37,063 nt of DNA from positions 1-37,063 of the forward strand of contig JAIOZY010000050.1 in NCBI GenBank assembly GCA_021740385.1. Direction: 5' to 3'. The position numbers and the translations under genes are program-made. Positions 14,802 to 23,699 of this stretch are shown here, in pieces (positions within the stretch are counted from its first letter, which is position 1; every line of letters starts with the position of its first letter). The notes under the pieces were generated by a model. It saw only the letters and a program-made list of their open reading frames with translations, was not told where the DNA came from and did no database searches. This DNA is from Prolixibacteraceae bacterium. GTDB lineage: Bacteria; Bacteroidota; Bacteroidia; Bacteroidales; Prolixibacteraceae.

Positions 14802-16031
14802 ATGCCCGGTAAAATTATAAAAATAACACCGACACAATGGGAAAGGATAAAAAAGATTCTTTCGCCGACAATTATTCTTCTTGCTTTGTTATTCCTGTTG
14901 ATTTGCTCGGGTATTACAAAAGAAGCGAAAATTATTCCCGGGGCCGAACAACCGGAAAAATACATACCCTTTTTAAAGGGTGAAAAAGCAGCATTGGTTG
15001 TTAATCAAACATCGATGGTGAACGACATGCACCTAATCGATTTCCTTCTGACAAAAAACATCGGTATTGAAAAAATTTTTGCTCCCGAGCATGGTTTCAG
15101 GGGAGAAGCCGAAGCCGGTGCTGAAATTGAAAACGGCACCGATGCCAATACCGGGATACCCATCGTTTCGCTTTACGGCAAAAACAAAAAACCCACCCCG
15201 GAACAAATGGGAAACCTCGACTGGGTTATTTTTGATATTCAGGATGTTGGTTGCCGCTTTTACACCTACATCAGCACGTTGCAGTATGTGATGGAAGCTT
15301 GCGCCGAAAACAACGTGCCGCTCATGATCCTCGACCGGCCCAACCCCAACGGCGATTATGTTGACGGCCCGGTGCTTGACACCGCCCTGAAATCGTTCGT
15401 GGGGATGCACCCTGTACCCGTTGTGCACGGTTGTACACTGGGCGAATTTGCCCAAATGATCAATGGAGAAAGCTGGCTTGGAAAAAACCTAAAATGCAAG
15501 CTGAAAGTTATTCCCGTTGCCGGTTATACGCATTCAACAACATACGAGTTGCCCGTGAAACCATCGCCAAACCTGCCAAATTACAGGGCAGTGAGGCTAT
15601 ACCCCTCGCTTTGTTTTTTCGAGGCCACAAACATAAGCATAGGCCGGGGCACAACCTTCCCTTTCCAGGTTATCGGTTACCCCGACAGTACCATGGGCCG
15701 TTTCAGTTTTACACCGGTTTCGATTAAAGGTGTAAGCGAACACCCAAAACATAAAGGAAAAACCTGTTACGGTACCGACCTGCGAAACCTTTCGGAAATA
15801 CCCCGTTTCACGCTGAAATACTTTATCGACTATTTCAATAAAGCGGGCTCGTTAGAACTGTTTTGGAGCAGCAAACGATGGATTGACCTTTTATCGGGCG
15901 ACACGCTTTTTTATCATCAGGTAAACAATGGCTTAACCGAGGCTGAAATCAGGAAAAGCTGGCAGCCTGAGCTTGAAAAATATAAACAAACCCGAAAAAA
16001 ATATTTGCTTTACCCCGATGAACAACCTTAA
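14802..16031 (+). CDS. namZ: exo-beta-N-acetylmuramidase, NamZ/DUF1343 family
   Basis: 409 residues. Residues about 19-38 form a hydrophobic signal or anchor (the ILLALLFLLICS stretch is not a standard lipobox). The DUF1343 body shows VVNQTSMV, IFAPEHGFRGEAEAGA, SLYGKNKKPT, DIQDVGCRFYTYISTL and ILDRPNPNG, all strongly characteristic of the family. Characterised members (Bacillus YbbC/NamZ and Tannerella homologues) remove terminal MurNAc from peptidoglycan fragments. The pairing with a NagZ-type enzyme on the opposite strand, 26 bp away, would allow complete sequential trimming of GlcNAc-MurNAc chains. The next gene, a sodium symporter, starts inside its last codons (14-nt overlap), implying translational coupling. 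The ATG at 14802 is the first in frame. Confidence 0.9.
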   Translation: MPGKIIKITPTQWERIKKILSPTIILLALLFLLICSGITKEAKIIPGAEQPEKYIPFLKGEKAALVVNQTSMVNDMHLIDFLLTKNIGIEKIFAPEHGFRGEAEAGAEIENGTDANTGIPIVSLYGKNKKPTPEQMGNLDWVIFDIQDVGCRFYTYISTLQYVMEACAENNVPLMILDRPNPNGDYVDGPVLDTALKSFVGMHPVPVVHGCTLGEFAQMINGESWLGKNLKCKLKVIPVAGYTHSTTYELPVKPSPNLPNYRAVRLYPSLCFFEATNISIGRGTTFPFQVIGYPDSTMGRFSFTPVSIKGVSEHPKHKGKTCYGTDLRNLSEIPRFTLKYFIDYFNKAGSLELFWSSKRWIDLLSGDTLFYHQVNNGLTEAEIRKSWQPELEKYKQTRKKYLLYPDEQP

Positions 16032-17502
16032 CCCGATAACCTTCCTATTGTTACTGCTTGCTTACTTTGCCCTGCTTTTGCTCATTTCGTATTTCACCGG
16101 CAAAAAAAGCAAAACACAATCGTTTTATACCGGCGACCGGCAATCGCCCTGGTTTGTGGTGGCTTTTGGCATGGTTGGTGCAACCATTTCGGGGGTAACG
16201 TTCATTTCGGTGCCCGGCGAAACCGGCAACAGTGCGTTTCACTATTTCCAGTTCGTGATGGGCAACATGGTTGGATACATCATTATAGCAACATTGCTCC
16301 TGCCGTTTTATTACCGGAAAAACATTGTTTCAATTTACACGGTATTGGAAGAAAAAACCGGAAAAAATGGCTACTTAACAACGTCGGGGTTTTTTATTCT
16401 GTCGAAAATTATCGGGGCCTCGTTCCGGTTGTACCTCGCTGCCCTGGTTATCGACATGGCCATATTCGGCCCGCTGGGCATCCCTTTTTGGGCAACCGTG
16501 TTATTTTGCCTTTTGCTCATCTGGCTTTACACCTTCAGGTCGGGCATAAAAACCGTGGTGTGGACCGACACCCTTCAAACATTAATCCTGCTCGGAGCGG
16601 CCATTGTAACGGTTATTGCCCTGCTACGTTATTTTGAAACACCGGCCGGAGAATTTATCGGTAAAATACTGGCAAAGCCCGAGGCACGGATTTTTGAATT
16701 CGGCTGGAAATCGCCCAATAATTTTTTTAAACAGTTTTTTTCAGGCATCGTGCTTACCATTGCCCTTAACGGGTTCGATCAGGACATCATACAAAAAAAC
16801 CTCACCTGCCGGAATTCATCCGATGCCCGTAAAAACATGCTCTGGTTCAGCGGGTGGTTTGGCTTGTCGGTGTTCCTGTTCCTGCTGCTTGGCGCAATGC
16901 TGTATGCATTTGCACAAACGAAAGGCATTGAATTGCCCGAAAAAACCGACCGCCTATTCCCGCTAGTTGCATTGAATTACCTGGGCAAGCCCGTTGCTAT
17001 TTTATTTATCCTGGGCATTTCGGCTGCTGCATTTTCAAGCGCCGATTCGGCCACCACGGCAATGACTACCGCGTTCAGTGTCGATTTTATGAAGATTGAA
17101 AAGCTGCCTGCGGTTAAGCAAACCCGGCTAAGAAACCTTGTTCATTTTAGCTTCACCATGATAATTTTCGGAACCATCATTTTATTCTACTATTTAAACA
17201 ACGAAAGTGTGGTTGTCTCTATTTTTAAAGCCGCCGGATATACCTACGGGCCCATTGCCGGCGTATTTTGTTTTGCCTTTTTTATCAAACGAAAACCCAT
17301 AAGCAACGCGATTGTTCCAATATGTATTGCATCGCCCGTTTTAACATACCTGATTACCGCACTTTTTAAACACCTGGTGCCGGGATATGGCTTTGGCTTT
17401 GAGCTGATCATCATTAATACGCTGATAACGGTTTTGCTACTTTTAGTTTTTTCAAAAAAGGTGCATACAGAATCATTGTTGTCAGGTAAAAACAAGAGAT
17501 AA
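16018..17502 (+). CDS. sodium:solute symporter (SSS family)
   Basis: 494 residues from ATG 16018. The frame extends upstream to a TTG at 15973, but that adds 15 polar residues, and the ATG gives a normal N-terminus starting in the first helix. About 13 hydrophobic segments. Family hallmarks are the GDRQSPWFVVAFGMVGATISGVTF region of helix 1-2 and the LGISAAAFSSADSATTAM segment of helix 8, which carries the sodium-site serines. It imports a solute with sodium across the inner membrane. Overlap with namZ and proximity to the NagZ-like gene suggest MurNAc, GlcNAc or an anhydro-muropeptide sugar as substrate, comparable in idea to MurT of Tannerella. This is inference from context. Confidence 0.88.
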   Translation: MNNLNPITFLLLLLAYFALLLLISYFTGKKSKTQSFYTGDRQSPWFVVAFGMVGATISGVTFISVPGETGNSAFHYFQFVMGNMVGYIIIATLLLPFYYRKNIVSIYTVLEEKTGKNGYLTTSGFFILSKIIGASFRLYLAALVIDMAIFGPLGIPFWATVLFCLLLIWLYTFRSGIKTVVWTDTLQTLILLGAAIVTVIALLRYFETPAGEFIGKILAKPEARIFEFGWKSPNNFFKQFFSGIVLTIALNGFDQDIIQKNLTCRNSSDARKNMLWFSGWFGLSVFLFLLLGAMLYAFAQTKGIELPEKTDRLFPLVALNYLGKPVAILFILGISAAAFSSADSATTAMTTAFSVDFMKIEKLPAVKQTRLRNLVHFSFTMIIFGTIILFYYLNNESVVVSIFKAAGYTYGPIAGVFCFAFFIKRKPISNAIVPICIASPVLTYLITALFKHLVPGYGFGFELIIINTLITVLLLLVFSKKVHTESLLSGKNKR

Positions 17503-17524
17503 CTTCTTTCATTAAATAAAAACA

Positions 17525-17613
17525 GCCACGAAAGCGCTAAGGTCACAAAGTAAAATTATAAATTGCCAGATAAACTTAGTGTCTTCTACTTTGTGCCTTG
17601 GCGACTTGGTTGC
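17525..17613. repeat. long imperfect palindrome of the CACAAAG type
   Basis: Left arm 17525-17551 (CCACGAAAGCGCTAAGGTCA then CAAAGTA) and right arm 17587-17613 (TACTTTGTGCCTTGGCGACT then TGGTTGC) are imperfect inverted repeats around a 35-bp spacer. Of the first nine bases of the inner stem all pair (TACTTTGTG). It lies just after the symporter gene and may terminate it. It resembles dispersed intergenic palindromes containing CACAAAG seen in Bacteroidota genomes. Confidence 0.6.
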
Positions 17614-17742
17614 TAAATCAAACTTTTTTCAGCAAACCTCCTCAGCCTGCAAATAAAACAAGTGAATTTTCAACTTCTTGTTATCCGACCATTAAATTCC
17701 CATAAAAAAACGCTGATTGGGAACTTTTTCTAACATTTGATT

Positions 17743-17750
17743 TACTTTTG
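17743..17750 (+). promoter_or_regulatory. -7 promoter element for the beta-helix lipoprotein gene
   Basis: TACTTTTG matches TAnnTTTG, 68 bp before the TTG start at 17819. No good -33 element at 19-21 bp. An ATTG at 17716-17719 is 23 bp away. Confidence 0.3.
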
Positions 17751-17818
17751 CAACAAATTTTAACATGATAAAATAATCGGTATTCAAAACCGTTTTTAGC
17801 TTATAAAACATACCGGAA

Positions 17819-19282
17819 TTGATTAAAAAAGCTTTATATATTATACTGGCATCCATCACCATTGGATGGTTTTTTGTTTCCTGTGAGGAAGATGCGTTTT
17901 TACCGGAAGAAGGCGACCTGCTTGCATTTTCGCACGACACGGTAATGTTCGACACCATTTTCACCGTACTCGGATCGACCACCCAGTCGTTCAGGGTTAT
18001 TAACCCGCAAAGCCGGCCCATTACGGTTTCTTCCATCAGGCTGGCCGGTGGCAATGATTCGTTTTACCGGCTTAACATCGACGGCGACCCCTTGAACGAA
18101 AGGGAAGACGTTGTAATCCCCGCTTTCGACAGCATTTACATTTTTGTTGAGGTAACCATAGACCCAAACGGGGTAGACCAACCGCTCGTGGTGCAGGATT
18201 CGGTGCTTTTCGAAACCGGCAACACCTTGCAGGATGTTGACCTTGTAGCATGGGGCCAGGATTTTAACCTCATTAAAGGTGAAGTATTGCAAACCCAAAC
18301 CTGGGCCGATAAAAAACCCTATGTGGTTTACGATTACGCCATTGTTGACAGTGGCCAGGTTTTAACGATTAATCCAGGCACACGCATCTTTTTCCACGAC
18401 ACAGCAGGCATGTATGTTTTAGGAGCGATTAGAGCCGAAGGAACTTCAGAAGAGCCAATTCTTTTTGCCGGCGACCGGTTAGAAGAAATGTATGAAGATT
18501 TACCTGACCAGTGGCAGGGCATCATTCTTTTTCCGAATAAAATGGAAAACACGTTTAGCAATGTGGAAATAAAAAATGCGAATATCGGGCTTCAGGTTGG
18601 CACCCTCGAGTACGAAGGTTCTGCCACTGCAAAATTGCACAACGTAGTAATCCAGCACATGTCGTATGCCGGTATTTTTGCCCTTAAATCGAAAATTGAG
18701 GCAACAAATACACTTGTAGCCGACTGTGGTTTTTACGGCGTTGCCCTTCTTGTTGGGGGAAGCTATGACTTCAACCATACTACAATTGCAAATTATTACA
18801 CGTGGAAAAGAAACGGACCGGCATTGGTTATATCAAATATACTGATTGACAGTAACAGTAAATTTATCGAAGTATATGAAAATGACCTGACCAGGGCTAA
18901 CTTTAAAAATTCCATTATTTGGGGCACTCAAAATTCGGAACTCCTTATTGGCAATTCTGAAAACAAAATTTGTAACTACAATTTCGATTACTGCATGGTA
19001 AAAACCGGCGACTCGATCGATACTGAAAACTACCCGGATAATTTCACCAATCTGGTTGACGATTACAGTCACCCCGATTCGATCAAGCATCTTTTTATTG
19101 ACCCATACGCGTATAATTTTAACCTCGACACGCTTAGCCTGGCAAAAGATGCCGGGAAAATTGAATACGGAAGGTTGGTACCTTACGACCTGAACAATGT
19201 TTCACGACTCGAAGATATTGCACCCGACCTTGGTGCTTTCGAACGCATTGAAGAAGAAACCGAAAATGAAGATACGGATTAA
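17819..19282 (+). CDS. surface lipoprotein with right-handed beta-helix-like repeats
   Basis: 487 residues from a TTG start (17819). There is no usable ATG, and the TTG puts MIKKALYIILASITIGWFFV directly before the lipobox Cys22. Residues about 35-155 look like an Ig-like or ASPM-type beta domain (DTIFTVLGSTTQSFRVINPQ, then IFVEVTIDP). Residues about 175-420 contain repeating short strands with N/G turns (VLTINPGTRIFF, WQGIILF, FSNVEIKNANIGLQV) typical of parallel beta-helix proteins. The C-terminus reads DLGAFERIEE, a phrase common at the end of such beta-helix proteins. Substrate or function unknown. The following endonuclease/phosphatase gene starts within its last 17 bases. Confidence 0.8.
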   Translation: MIKKALYIILASITIGWFFVSCEEDAFLPEEGDLLAFSHDTVMFDTIFTVLGSTTQSFRVINPQSRPITVSSIRLAGGNDSFYRLNIDGDPLNEREDVVIPAFDSIYIFVEVTIDPNGVDQPLVVQDSVLFETGNTLQDVDLVAWGQDFNLIKGEVLQTQTWADKKPYVVYDYAIVDSGQVLTINPGTRIFFHDTAGMYVLGAIRAEGTSEEPILFAGDRLEEMYEDLPDQWQGIILFPNKMENTFSNVEIKNANIGLQVGTLEYEGSATAKLHNVVIQHMSYAGIFALKSKIEATNTLVADCGFYGVALLVGGSYDFNHTTIANYYTWKRNGPALVISNILIDSNSKFIEVYENDLTRANFKNSIIWGTQNSELLIGNSENKICNYNFDYCMVKTGDSIDTENYPDNFTNLVDDYSHPDSIKHLFIDPYAYNFNLDTLSLAKDAGKIEYGRLVPYDLNNVSRLEDIAPDLGAFERIEEETENEDTD

Positions 19283-20288
19283 ATCGGCGCTTTTTATCCT
19301 GTTGTTCCTACCCCTGTTTGCTTTTTCGCAACCCGGCAGCAGTACTTACCTCGCTATGTTCTACAATGTCGAAAACCTGTTCGATACCTTTGATGAACCC
19401 GGAAAAATTGATGAGGAATTTCTGCCCGATGAAATGCGGCACTGGACCCCTTACCGGTACAACCAAAAACTTACGCGTATTTCGCAGGTAATAATGGCAG
19501 CCGGTAAAGGCAACCTTCCCGTTGTGGCAGGACTGTGCGAAATTGAAAACCGGCTGGTGCTTGAAGAACTATTGAGCCATACCCCGCTCGGAAAAATGGG
19601 GTACAAAATTATTCACAAAGAATCGCCCGATCGCCGGGGCATCGATGTTGGAATGCTGTACCGTGCAGATATTTTTAAACCCCTCATGTACAATGCAATA
19701 CCCGTTGTAAAATCTGCCGACACAACTTTTCACACACGAGATATACTGCACGTTAAAGGAATAATTAAAACCGACACACTCAACATTTTTGTGAACCACT
19801 GGCCGTCGAAATACGGGGGCGTGGCCGAAACCATACCGCTTAGGGCACTGGCCGCACAAACACTTAAAAATTACACCGACAGCCTGATGCAAAACAATGC
19901 CAACTGCAAAATTGTGATTATGGGCGATTTTAACGACTCACCTTTCGATGCAAGCTTGGCAAATGTACTTGGTGCCTTGGCCACGGAAGCGCCGATAAAA
20001 AACACATCGCTATACAACCTATCGCTTGAAGAGGCAAAAAAAGGAACGGGCACAAACAAATACCGGGGCAAATGGGAAATGATCGACCAGGTAATTGTAA
20101 ACGGCACGCTTTTAAAAGGTAAAGGGCTGCATGTTACCAATCAGGGCTTCCGGGTTTTTTCACCTGAATTCCTGTTTGAAAAAGATCAAACATACACGGG
20201 CCAAAAGCCCTTCCGCACATATATCGGCTTTAAATACAACAACGGTTTTAGCGACCACCTGCCTGTTTTGATCGAACTGGGGTATTAG
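19266..20288 (+). CDS. secreted endonuclease/exonuclease/phosphatase-family protein
   Basis: 340 residues from ATG 19266, which begins a clean signal peptide (MKIRIKSALFILLFLPLFAF). The frame is open further upstream inside the preceding gene, but that part is non-conserved. EEP-fold motifs in order: FYNVENLFD, CEIEN (metal-binding Glu), RRGIDVGMLYR, the catalytic VNHWPSK, GDFNDSP and the terminal SDHLPV. This is the DNase I-like metal-dependent phosphodiesterase fold. The substrate could be nucleic acid, a nucleotide, a phospholipid or an inositol phosphate. Export suggests extracellular phosphate or nucleotide scavenging. It overlaps the upstream beta-helix lipoprotein gene by 17 nt and is convergent, with a 1-bp gap, with the CCA-adding enzyme gene. 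Confidence 0.88.
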   Translation: MKIRIKSALFILLFLPLFAFSQPGSSTYLAMFYNVENLFDTFDEPGKIDEEFLPDEMRHWTPYRYNQKLTRISQVIMAAGKGNLPVVAGLCEIENRLVLEELLSHTPLGKMGYKIIHKESPDRRGIDVGMLYRADIFKPLMYNAIPVVKSADTTFHTRDILHVKGIIKTDTLNIFVNHWPSKYGGVAETIPLRALAAQTLKNYTDSLMQNNANCKIVIMGDFNDSPFDASLANVLGALATEAPIKNTSLYNLSLEEAKKGTGTNKYRGKWEMIDQVIVNGTLLKGKGLHVTNQGFRVFSPEFLFEKDQTYTGQKPFRTYIGFKYNNGFSDHLPVLIELGY

Positions 20289-20289
20289 T

Positions 20290-21711
20290 TCAAGATTTTT
20301 TCTTCTCCAGCCCCAAACCGGCACCCACTTTCAGCATCAACTGGCAGGCTTCATCAAAATTATTGTGGATTTCGCCTTCGAGAATGGCTTCTTTAATGGC
20401 ATTTTTAATCACGCCAACTTCCTTACAGGGCGGGATACCGAAAGTTTCCATTATGAGTTCGCCGCTGACCGGTGGCTGGAAATTGCGGATTGCATCGCGC
20501 TCTTCAATGTCTTTCAATTTTTCACGTACCAGTTTAAAATTATTCAGGTAAGTGACCACCTTTTTTTCGTTTTTCGAGGTGATATCGGCCTCGCACAATG
20601 TCATGAGCAAATCGATATCGTCGCCCGCTTCGAAAAGCATACGCCTCACGGCCGAATCGGTTACTTCGTCTTCGGAAAGCACAATGGGCCGCATGTGCAG
20701 GTTGACCATTTTTTGCACAAATTTCATTTTTTCGTTCAGGGGCAGTTTAAGCCTTTTGAACATTTTGGGCACCATTTTCGATCCGATAAAGTTATGCCCG
20801 TGAAAAGTCCAGCCCTGCCCTTCGATAAACTTTTTGGTTTGCGGTTTTGCAATATCGTGGAGTAGTGCTGCCCAGCGCAACCACAAATCATCCGACTTTT
20901 GGGCCAGTTGGTCCAGCACGGCCAGGGTGTGGTAAAAATTATCTTTATGCCCTGTACCGTTAACCACTTCCACCCCCTTCAGGCGCGACAACTCGGGCAT
21001 GATCAGTTCAAGCAACCCGGTTTTGTCCATCAGTTTAAAACCCACCGATGGTTTGGGTGAGAGCAAAATTTTGTTGATTTCTTCAACAATGCGTTCTTTC
21101 GATACGATGGATATTCGCTCCTTAAAACGTGCAATGGCCTTAAAGGTGTTTTCCTCAATCAGGAAATTAAGCTGTGTGGCAAACCGTATGGCACGCATCA
21201 TGCGCAGAGGGTCGTCGTCGAACGTAACTTCGGGGTCGAGGGGCGTTTTAATAATTTTGTTTTCCAAATCGTCGAGTCCGTTAAACGGGTCAATCAATTC
21301 CCCGAAATTGCCTGTATTAAGATTTATAGCCAGGGCATTGATGGTAAAATCCCTGCGATTCTGATCATCCTCAAGTGTACCCTCTTCTACGGCAGGTTTG
21401 CGCGAGTTTCTGGTATACGATTCCTTTCGTGCGCCCACGAACTCGTAACTAACACCTTTGTATGTGAATTGCGCCGTGCCAAAATTTTTAAAAACACTCA
21501 CCCTTAAGCCGGGTTTTATTTTACCGGCAACTTTACGGGCAAGCGCAATACCATCGCCAAGGGTAACAAAATCGATATCGGACGAAGAACGCTGAAGGAT
21601 CAGGTCCCGAACATATCCCCCAATTACATAAGCCTCTACACCCAGGTCAGATGCAGCTGCTGATACGGCTTTAAATATCTTTTGTGTCAAATATTTCGAA
21701 AAATCGGTCAT
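20290..21711 (-). CDS. cca: CCA tRNA nucleotidyltransferase with HD domain
   Basis: 473 residues from ATG 21711. The open frame continues 49 codons upstream but these are not family-like and contain the promoter region. The nucleotidyltransferase domain shows YVIGGYVRD (residues 28-36) and the metal-binding SSDIDF (44-48), then FTINALAIN and [36 protein letters not shown] in shorter pieces. The HD domain carries ALLHDIAKP. It adds or repairs the 3' CCA of tRNAs. This matters because the tRNA-Val here has no encoded CCA. Class II CCA/poly(A) polymerases are hard to separate by sequence; a CCA function is the better guess in a single-copy context. Confidence 0.9.
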   Translation of the reverse strand: MTDFSKYLTQKIFKAVSAAASDLGVEAYVIGGYVRDLILQRSSSDIDFVTLGDGIALARKVAGKIKPGLRVSVFKNFGTAQFTYKGVSYEFVGARKESYTRNSRKPAVEEGTLEDDQNRRDFTINALAINLNTGNFGELIDPFNGLDDLENKIIKTPLDPEVTFDDDPLRMMRAIRFATQLNFLIEENTFKAIARFKERISIVSKERIVEEINKILLSPKPSVGFKLMDKTGLLELIMPELSRLKGVEVVNGTGHKDNFYHTLAVLDQLAQKSDDLWLRWAALLHDIAKPQTKKFIEGQGWTFHGHNFIGSKMVPKMFKRLKLPLNEKMKFVQKMVNLHMRPIVLSEDEVTDSAVRRMLFEAGDDIDLLMTLCEADITSKNEKKVVTYLNNFKLVREKLKDIEERDAIRNFQPPVSGELIMETFGIPPCKEVGVIKNAIKEAILEGEIHNNFDEACQLMLKVGAGLGLEKKKS

Positions 21712-21753
21712 TCGTTTATTAATGAATGGTTTTGTTCTTTTGGCAATGTGTGA

Positions 21754-21761
21754 CAAAAGTA
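21754..21761 (-). promoter_or_regulatory. -7 promoter element for cca
   Basis: Minus-strand TACTTTTG matches TAnnTTTG, 43 bp before the ATG at 21711. It supports the short start of cca, since the longer frame would run through it. No clear -33 partner. Confidence 0.35.
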
Positions 21762-21785
21762 ACACAAAAAAGTTTTTTTGAAGGG

Positions 21786-21793
21786 TACATTTG
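21786..21793 (+). promoter_or_regulatory. -7 promoter element for trxA
   Basis: TACATTTG matches TAnnTTTG, 70 bp before the trxA ATG at 21864, diverging from the cca element. It excludes the upstream in-frame start at 21726. No clear -33 partner. Confidence 0.4.
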
Positions 21794-21863
21794 CAACTGT
21801 AAAACAACACCGATGTTTTGTTGTTGTTTAAGTAAACGAAGTAAAACATTAAAAACAAATACT

Positions 21864-22229
21864 ATGTTGGAACATTTAACACTTGACACGTTTAAACAAA
21901 AAGTTTTCAATTTTGAAGAAAACAAAGACTGGAAATTTGAAGGCGATGTGCCCTGTATCATCGATTTTTATGCCGACTGGTGCGGTCCGTGCAAAATGGT
22001 AGCGCCCGTGTTGGAAGAACTTCAAAAAGAGTATGGCTCTGCTTTAAACATTTACAAAGTAGATACCGAAGACCAGCGTGAACTTGCTGGAATGTTTGGC
22101 ATTCAAAGCATTCCGTCGTTATTATTTATACCCAAAGATGGAAAACCGCAAATGGCCATGGGCGCATTGCCCAAGGACACATTTGAGCAGGCCTTTAAAG
22201 ATGTTTTGGGTGTAACGAAACCAAATTAA
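21864..22229 (+). CDS. trxA: thioredoxin
   Basis: 121 residues from ATG 21864. Active-site WCGPC at 39-43 in the context FYADWCGPCKMVAPVLEEL, and the cis-proline loop GIQSIPSLLFI. It has no signal peptide, so it is a cytoplasmic dithiol reductant. The first 20 residues (LDTFKQKVFNFEENKDWKFE) are slightly longer than in E. coli Trx, which is usual for Bacteroidota. Single gene, with its own -7 element and a terminator at 22266-22289. It faces murF. Confidence 0.95.
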   Translation: MLEHLTLDTFKQKVFNFEENKDWKFEGDVPCIIDFYADWCGPCKMVAPVLEELQKEYGSALNIYKVDTEDQRELAGMFGIQSIPSLLFIPKDGKPQMAMGALPKDTFEQAFKDVLGVTKPN

Positions 22230-22265
22230 ATTAGTAACAGAGTAATTATTTTTCATAAGATAAAG

Positions 22266-22289
22266 AAACCCGTTCATACGGGTTTTTTT
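22266..22289 (+). terminator. Rho-independent terminator of trxA
   Basis: AAACCCGT (22266-22273), loop TCAT, ACGGGTTT (22278-22285) and a continuing T run to 22289. The right half overlaps the last codons and stop of murF on the other strand. Confidence 0.85.
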
Positions 22290-23581
22290 ATTGCTTCAAT
22301 AATTTTTTCGAGTTTTATGGCCCGCGAACCTTTAACCAGCACCAACTTGTTATTCCATCGGGAAAAATCGACCTCTGCGATGAGTTCATCCACTGTATTG
22401 AATTTATGAACCCCTTTTGCTGAATTTGTTTTCAGGAAATTTTCACCCACCAAAAAAACATCATCGAACCTGTATCCCGAAATCAAATCAATTATTTTTT
22501 GATGTTCTCCACCCGAAAAGGCGCCCAGTTCCAGCATATCACCCAGTATCAATATCTTATTTTCGCCCCTTGCTGTAACAAAATTCTTTATGGCCATTTC
22601 CATACTGGTTGGGTTCGCATTGTAACAATCGACAAAAAGTTTATTCGAACCAATTTTCGTTAGCTGCGAACGGTTGTTCGAAGGCCGGTACCCTTCTATC
22701 GCTTTTTTTATTAAAAGCGGGTCGATGTTGAAGTGCATACCAACCCGGGCAGCAGCAAGCACATTTTCGAGGTTATAGTCGCCAACCAGTTTTGTTTTAA
22801 TATACAACCAGCCTCTTGGGAACAAAATTTTGCAGGTCAGGTACGGATCACTCCCTGCTGCTTCACCTTTAAGCTGAACGTTTTCATTGCCCTGCCCATA
22901 ACTGATTTTTTCAACTTTTGGGGGAATCATTTGTAGAAGATGCTTATTCCCGGTATTGATAAAAACACTTTTTCCTTTTTCAGAAATGTAACTGTACAGT
23001 TCAGCTTTGGTTTTTTTCACCCCCTCGAATGAGCCAAAACCTTCGATATGAGCCTTTCCAACGTTGGTGATCAAACCATAATCGGGTTCAGCAATTTTGC
23101 ATAAGGTGCTGATTTCACCGGGGTGATTTGCCCCCATCTCAACAACGGCAATTTCGTGCCCGTTATGTAGTGTAAGCAATGTGAGCGGTACCCCAATATG
23201 ATTGTTTAAATTCCCCTGTGTAGCCAACACATTACATTTTTCCAACAATACTGCTGCAATCAACTCTTTGGTTGTTGTTTTACCATTGGTACCGGTAATG
23301 GCAATTACAGGAATATTCAGTTTGCGGCGGTGGTAATTGGCCAGTTTCTGAAGTGTTTTTAACGAATCGTCAACAAATATGCACCCCTCCTCACCTTTTA
23401 GCTTTTCACTATCGACCAGGGCATATTCTGCCCCATCGTTTAAAGCCTTCAGGGCAAAATCGTTTCCGTCGAAATGTTCCCCTTTCAGGGCCACAAAAAT
23501 GCCTCCTTCGTGCGTCTTGCGGCTATCGGTAAAAACCCTTCCGGTTTTTAAAAAAAGTTTGTATAACTGATCCGTATCCAT
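22274..23581 (-). CDS. murF: UDP-N-acetylmuramoyl-tripeptide--D-alanyl-D-alanine ligase
   Basis: 435 residues. Mur-ligase order: N-terminal UDP-binding domain (FTDSRKTHEGGIFVALKG), P-loop GTNGKTT at 97-103, the LNNHIGVPLTLL and EMGANHPGEI motifs of the central domain, NYNLENVLAAARVG-like domain start, and a C-terminal DCYNANPTSMEMAI motif specific to MurF. Adds D-Ala-D-Ala to the muropeptide precursor in the cytoplasm. Downstream of gldJ, from which a terminator separates it. The gldJ-murF order next to porU is as in flavobacteria (recalled, to be verified). Confidence 0.95.
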   Translation of the reverse strand: MDTDQLYKLFLKTGRVFTDSRKTHEGGIFVALKGEHFDGNDFALKALNDGAEYALVDSEKLKGEEGCIFVDDSLKTLQKLANYHRRKLNIPVIAITGTNGKTTTKELIAAVLLEKCNVLATQGNLNNHIGVPLTLLTLHNGHEIAVVEMGANHPGEISTLCKIAEPDYGLITNVGKAHIEGFGSFEGVKKTKAELYSYISEKGKSVFINTGNKHLLQMIPPKVEKISYGQGNENVQLKGEAAGSDPYLTCKILFPRGWLYIKTKLVGDYNLENVLAAARVGMHFNIDPLLIKKAIEGYRPSNNRSQLTKIGSNKLFVDCYNANPTSMEMAIKNFVTARGENKILILGDMLELGAFSGGEHQKIIDLISGYRFDDVFLVGENFLKTNSAKGVHKFNTVDELIAEVDFSRWNNKLVLVKGSRAIKLEKIIEAIKKPV

Positions 23582-23639
23582 TCATGTGCGGTTTTATATA
23601 CAAAGTTAAGCCCGAAGTTCAAACTATAAAGAAATACAA

Positions 23640-23674
23640 TAAAAAAAATCCTGCTTTGGGTAAGAGCAGGATTT
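23640..23674 (-). terminator. Rho-independent terminator of gldJ
   Basis: AAAATCCTGCT (23645-23655), 8-nt loop, AGCAGGATTTT (23664-23674), then an eight-T run on the minus strand. Located between gldJ and murF. Confidence 0.85.
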
Positions 23675-23699
23675 TCTGAAATATGATATATAAACATTG

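Noticed and set aside
15973-16017. TTG start giving 15 extra residues to the symporter
   Set aside because: Polar, non-conserved extension within namZ; ATG 16018 starts at the first membrane helix.
20365-20865. 166-codon frame opposite the cca gene
   Set aside because: Lies over the HD and C-terminal region of cca and has the F/H-rich composition of an antisense shadow.
21712-21858. 49-codon N-terminal extension of cca
   Set aside because: Passes through divergent promoter elements and the trxA leader; residues not family-like.
21726-21863. 46-codon N-terminal extension of trxA
   Set aside because: Non-conserved, Cys/Phe-rich, includes the -7 box TACATTTG; ATG 21864 is normal for thioredoxin.
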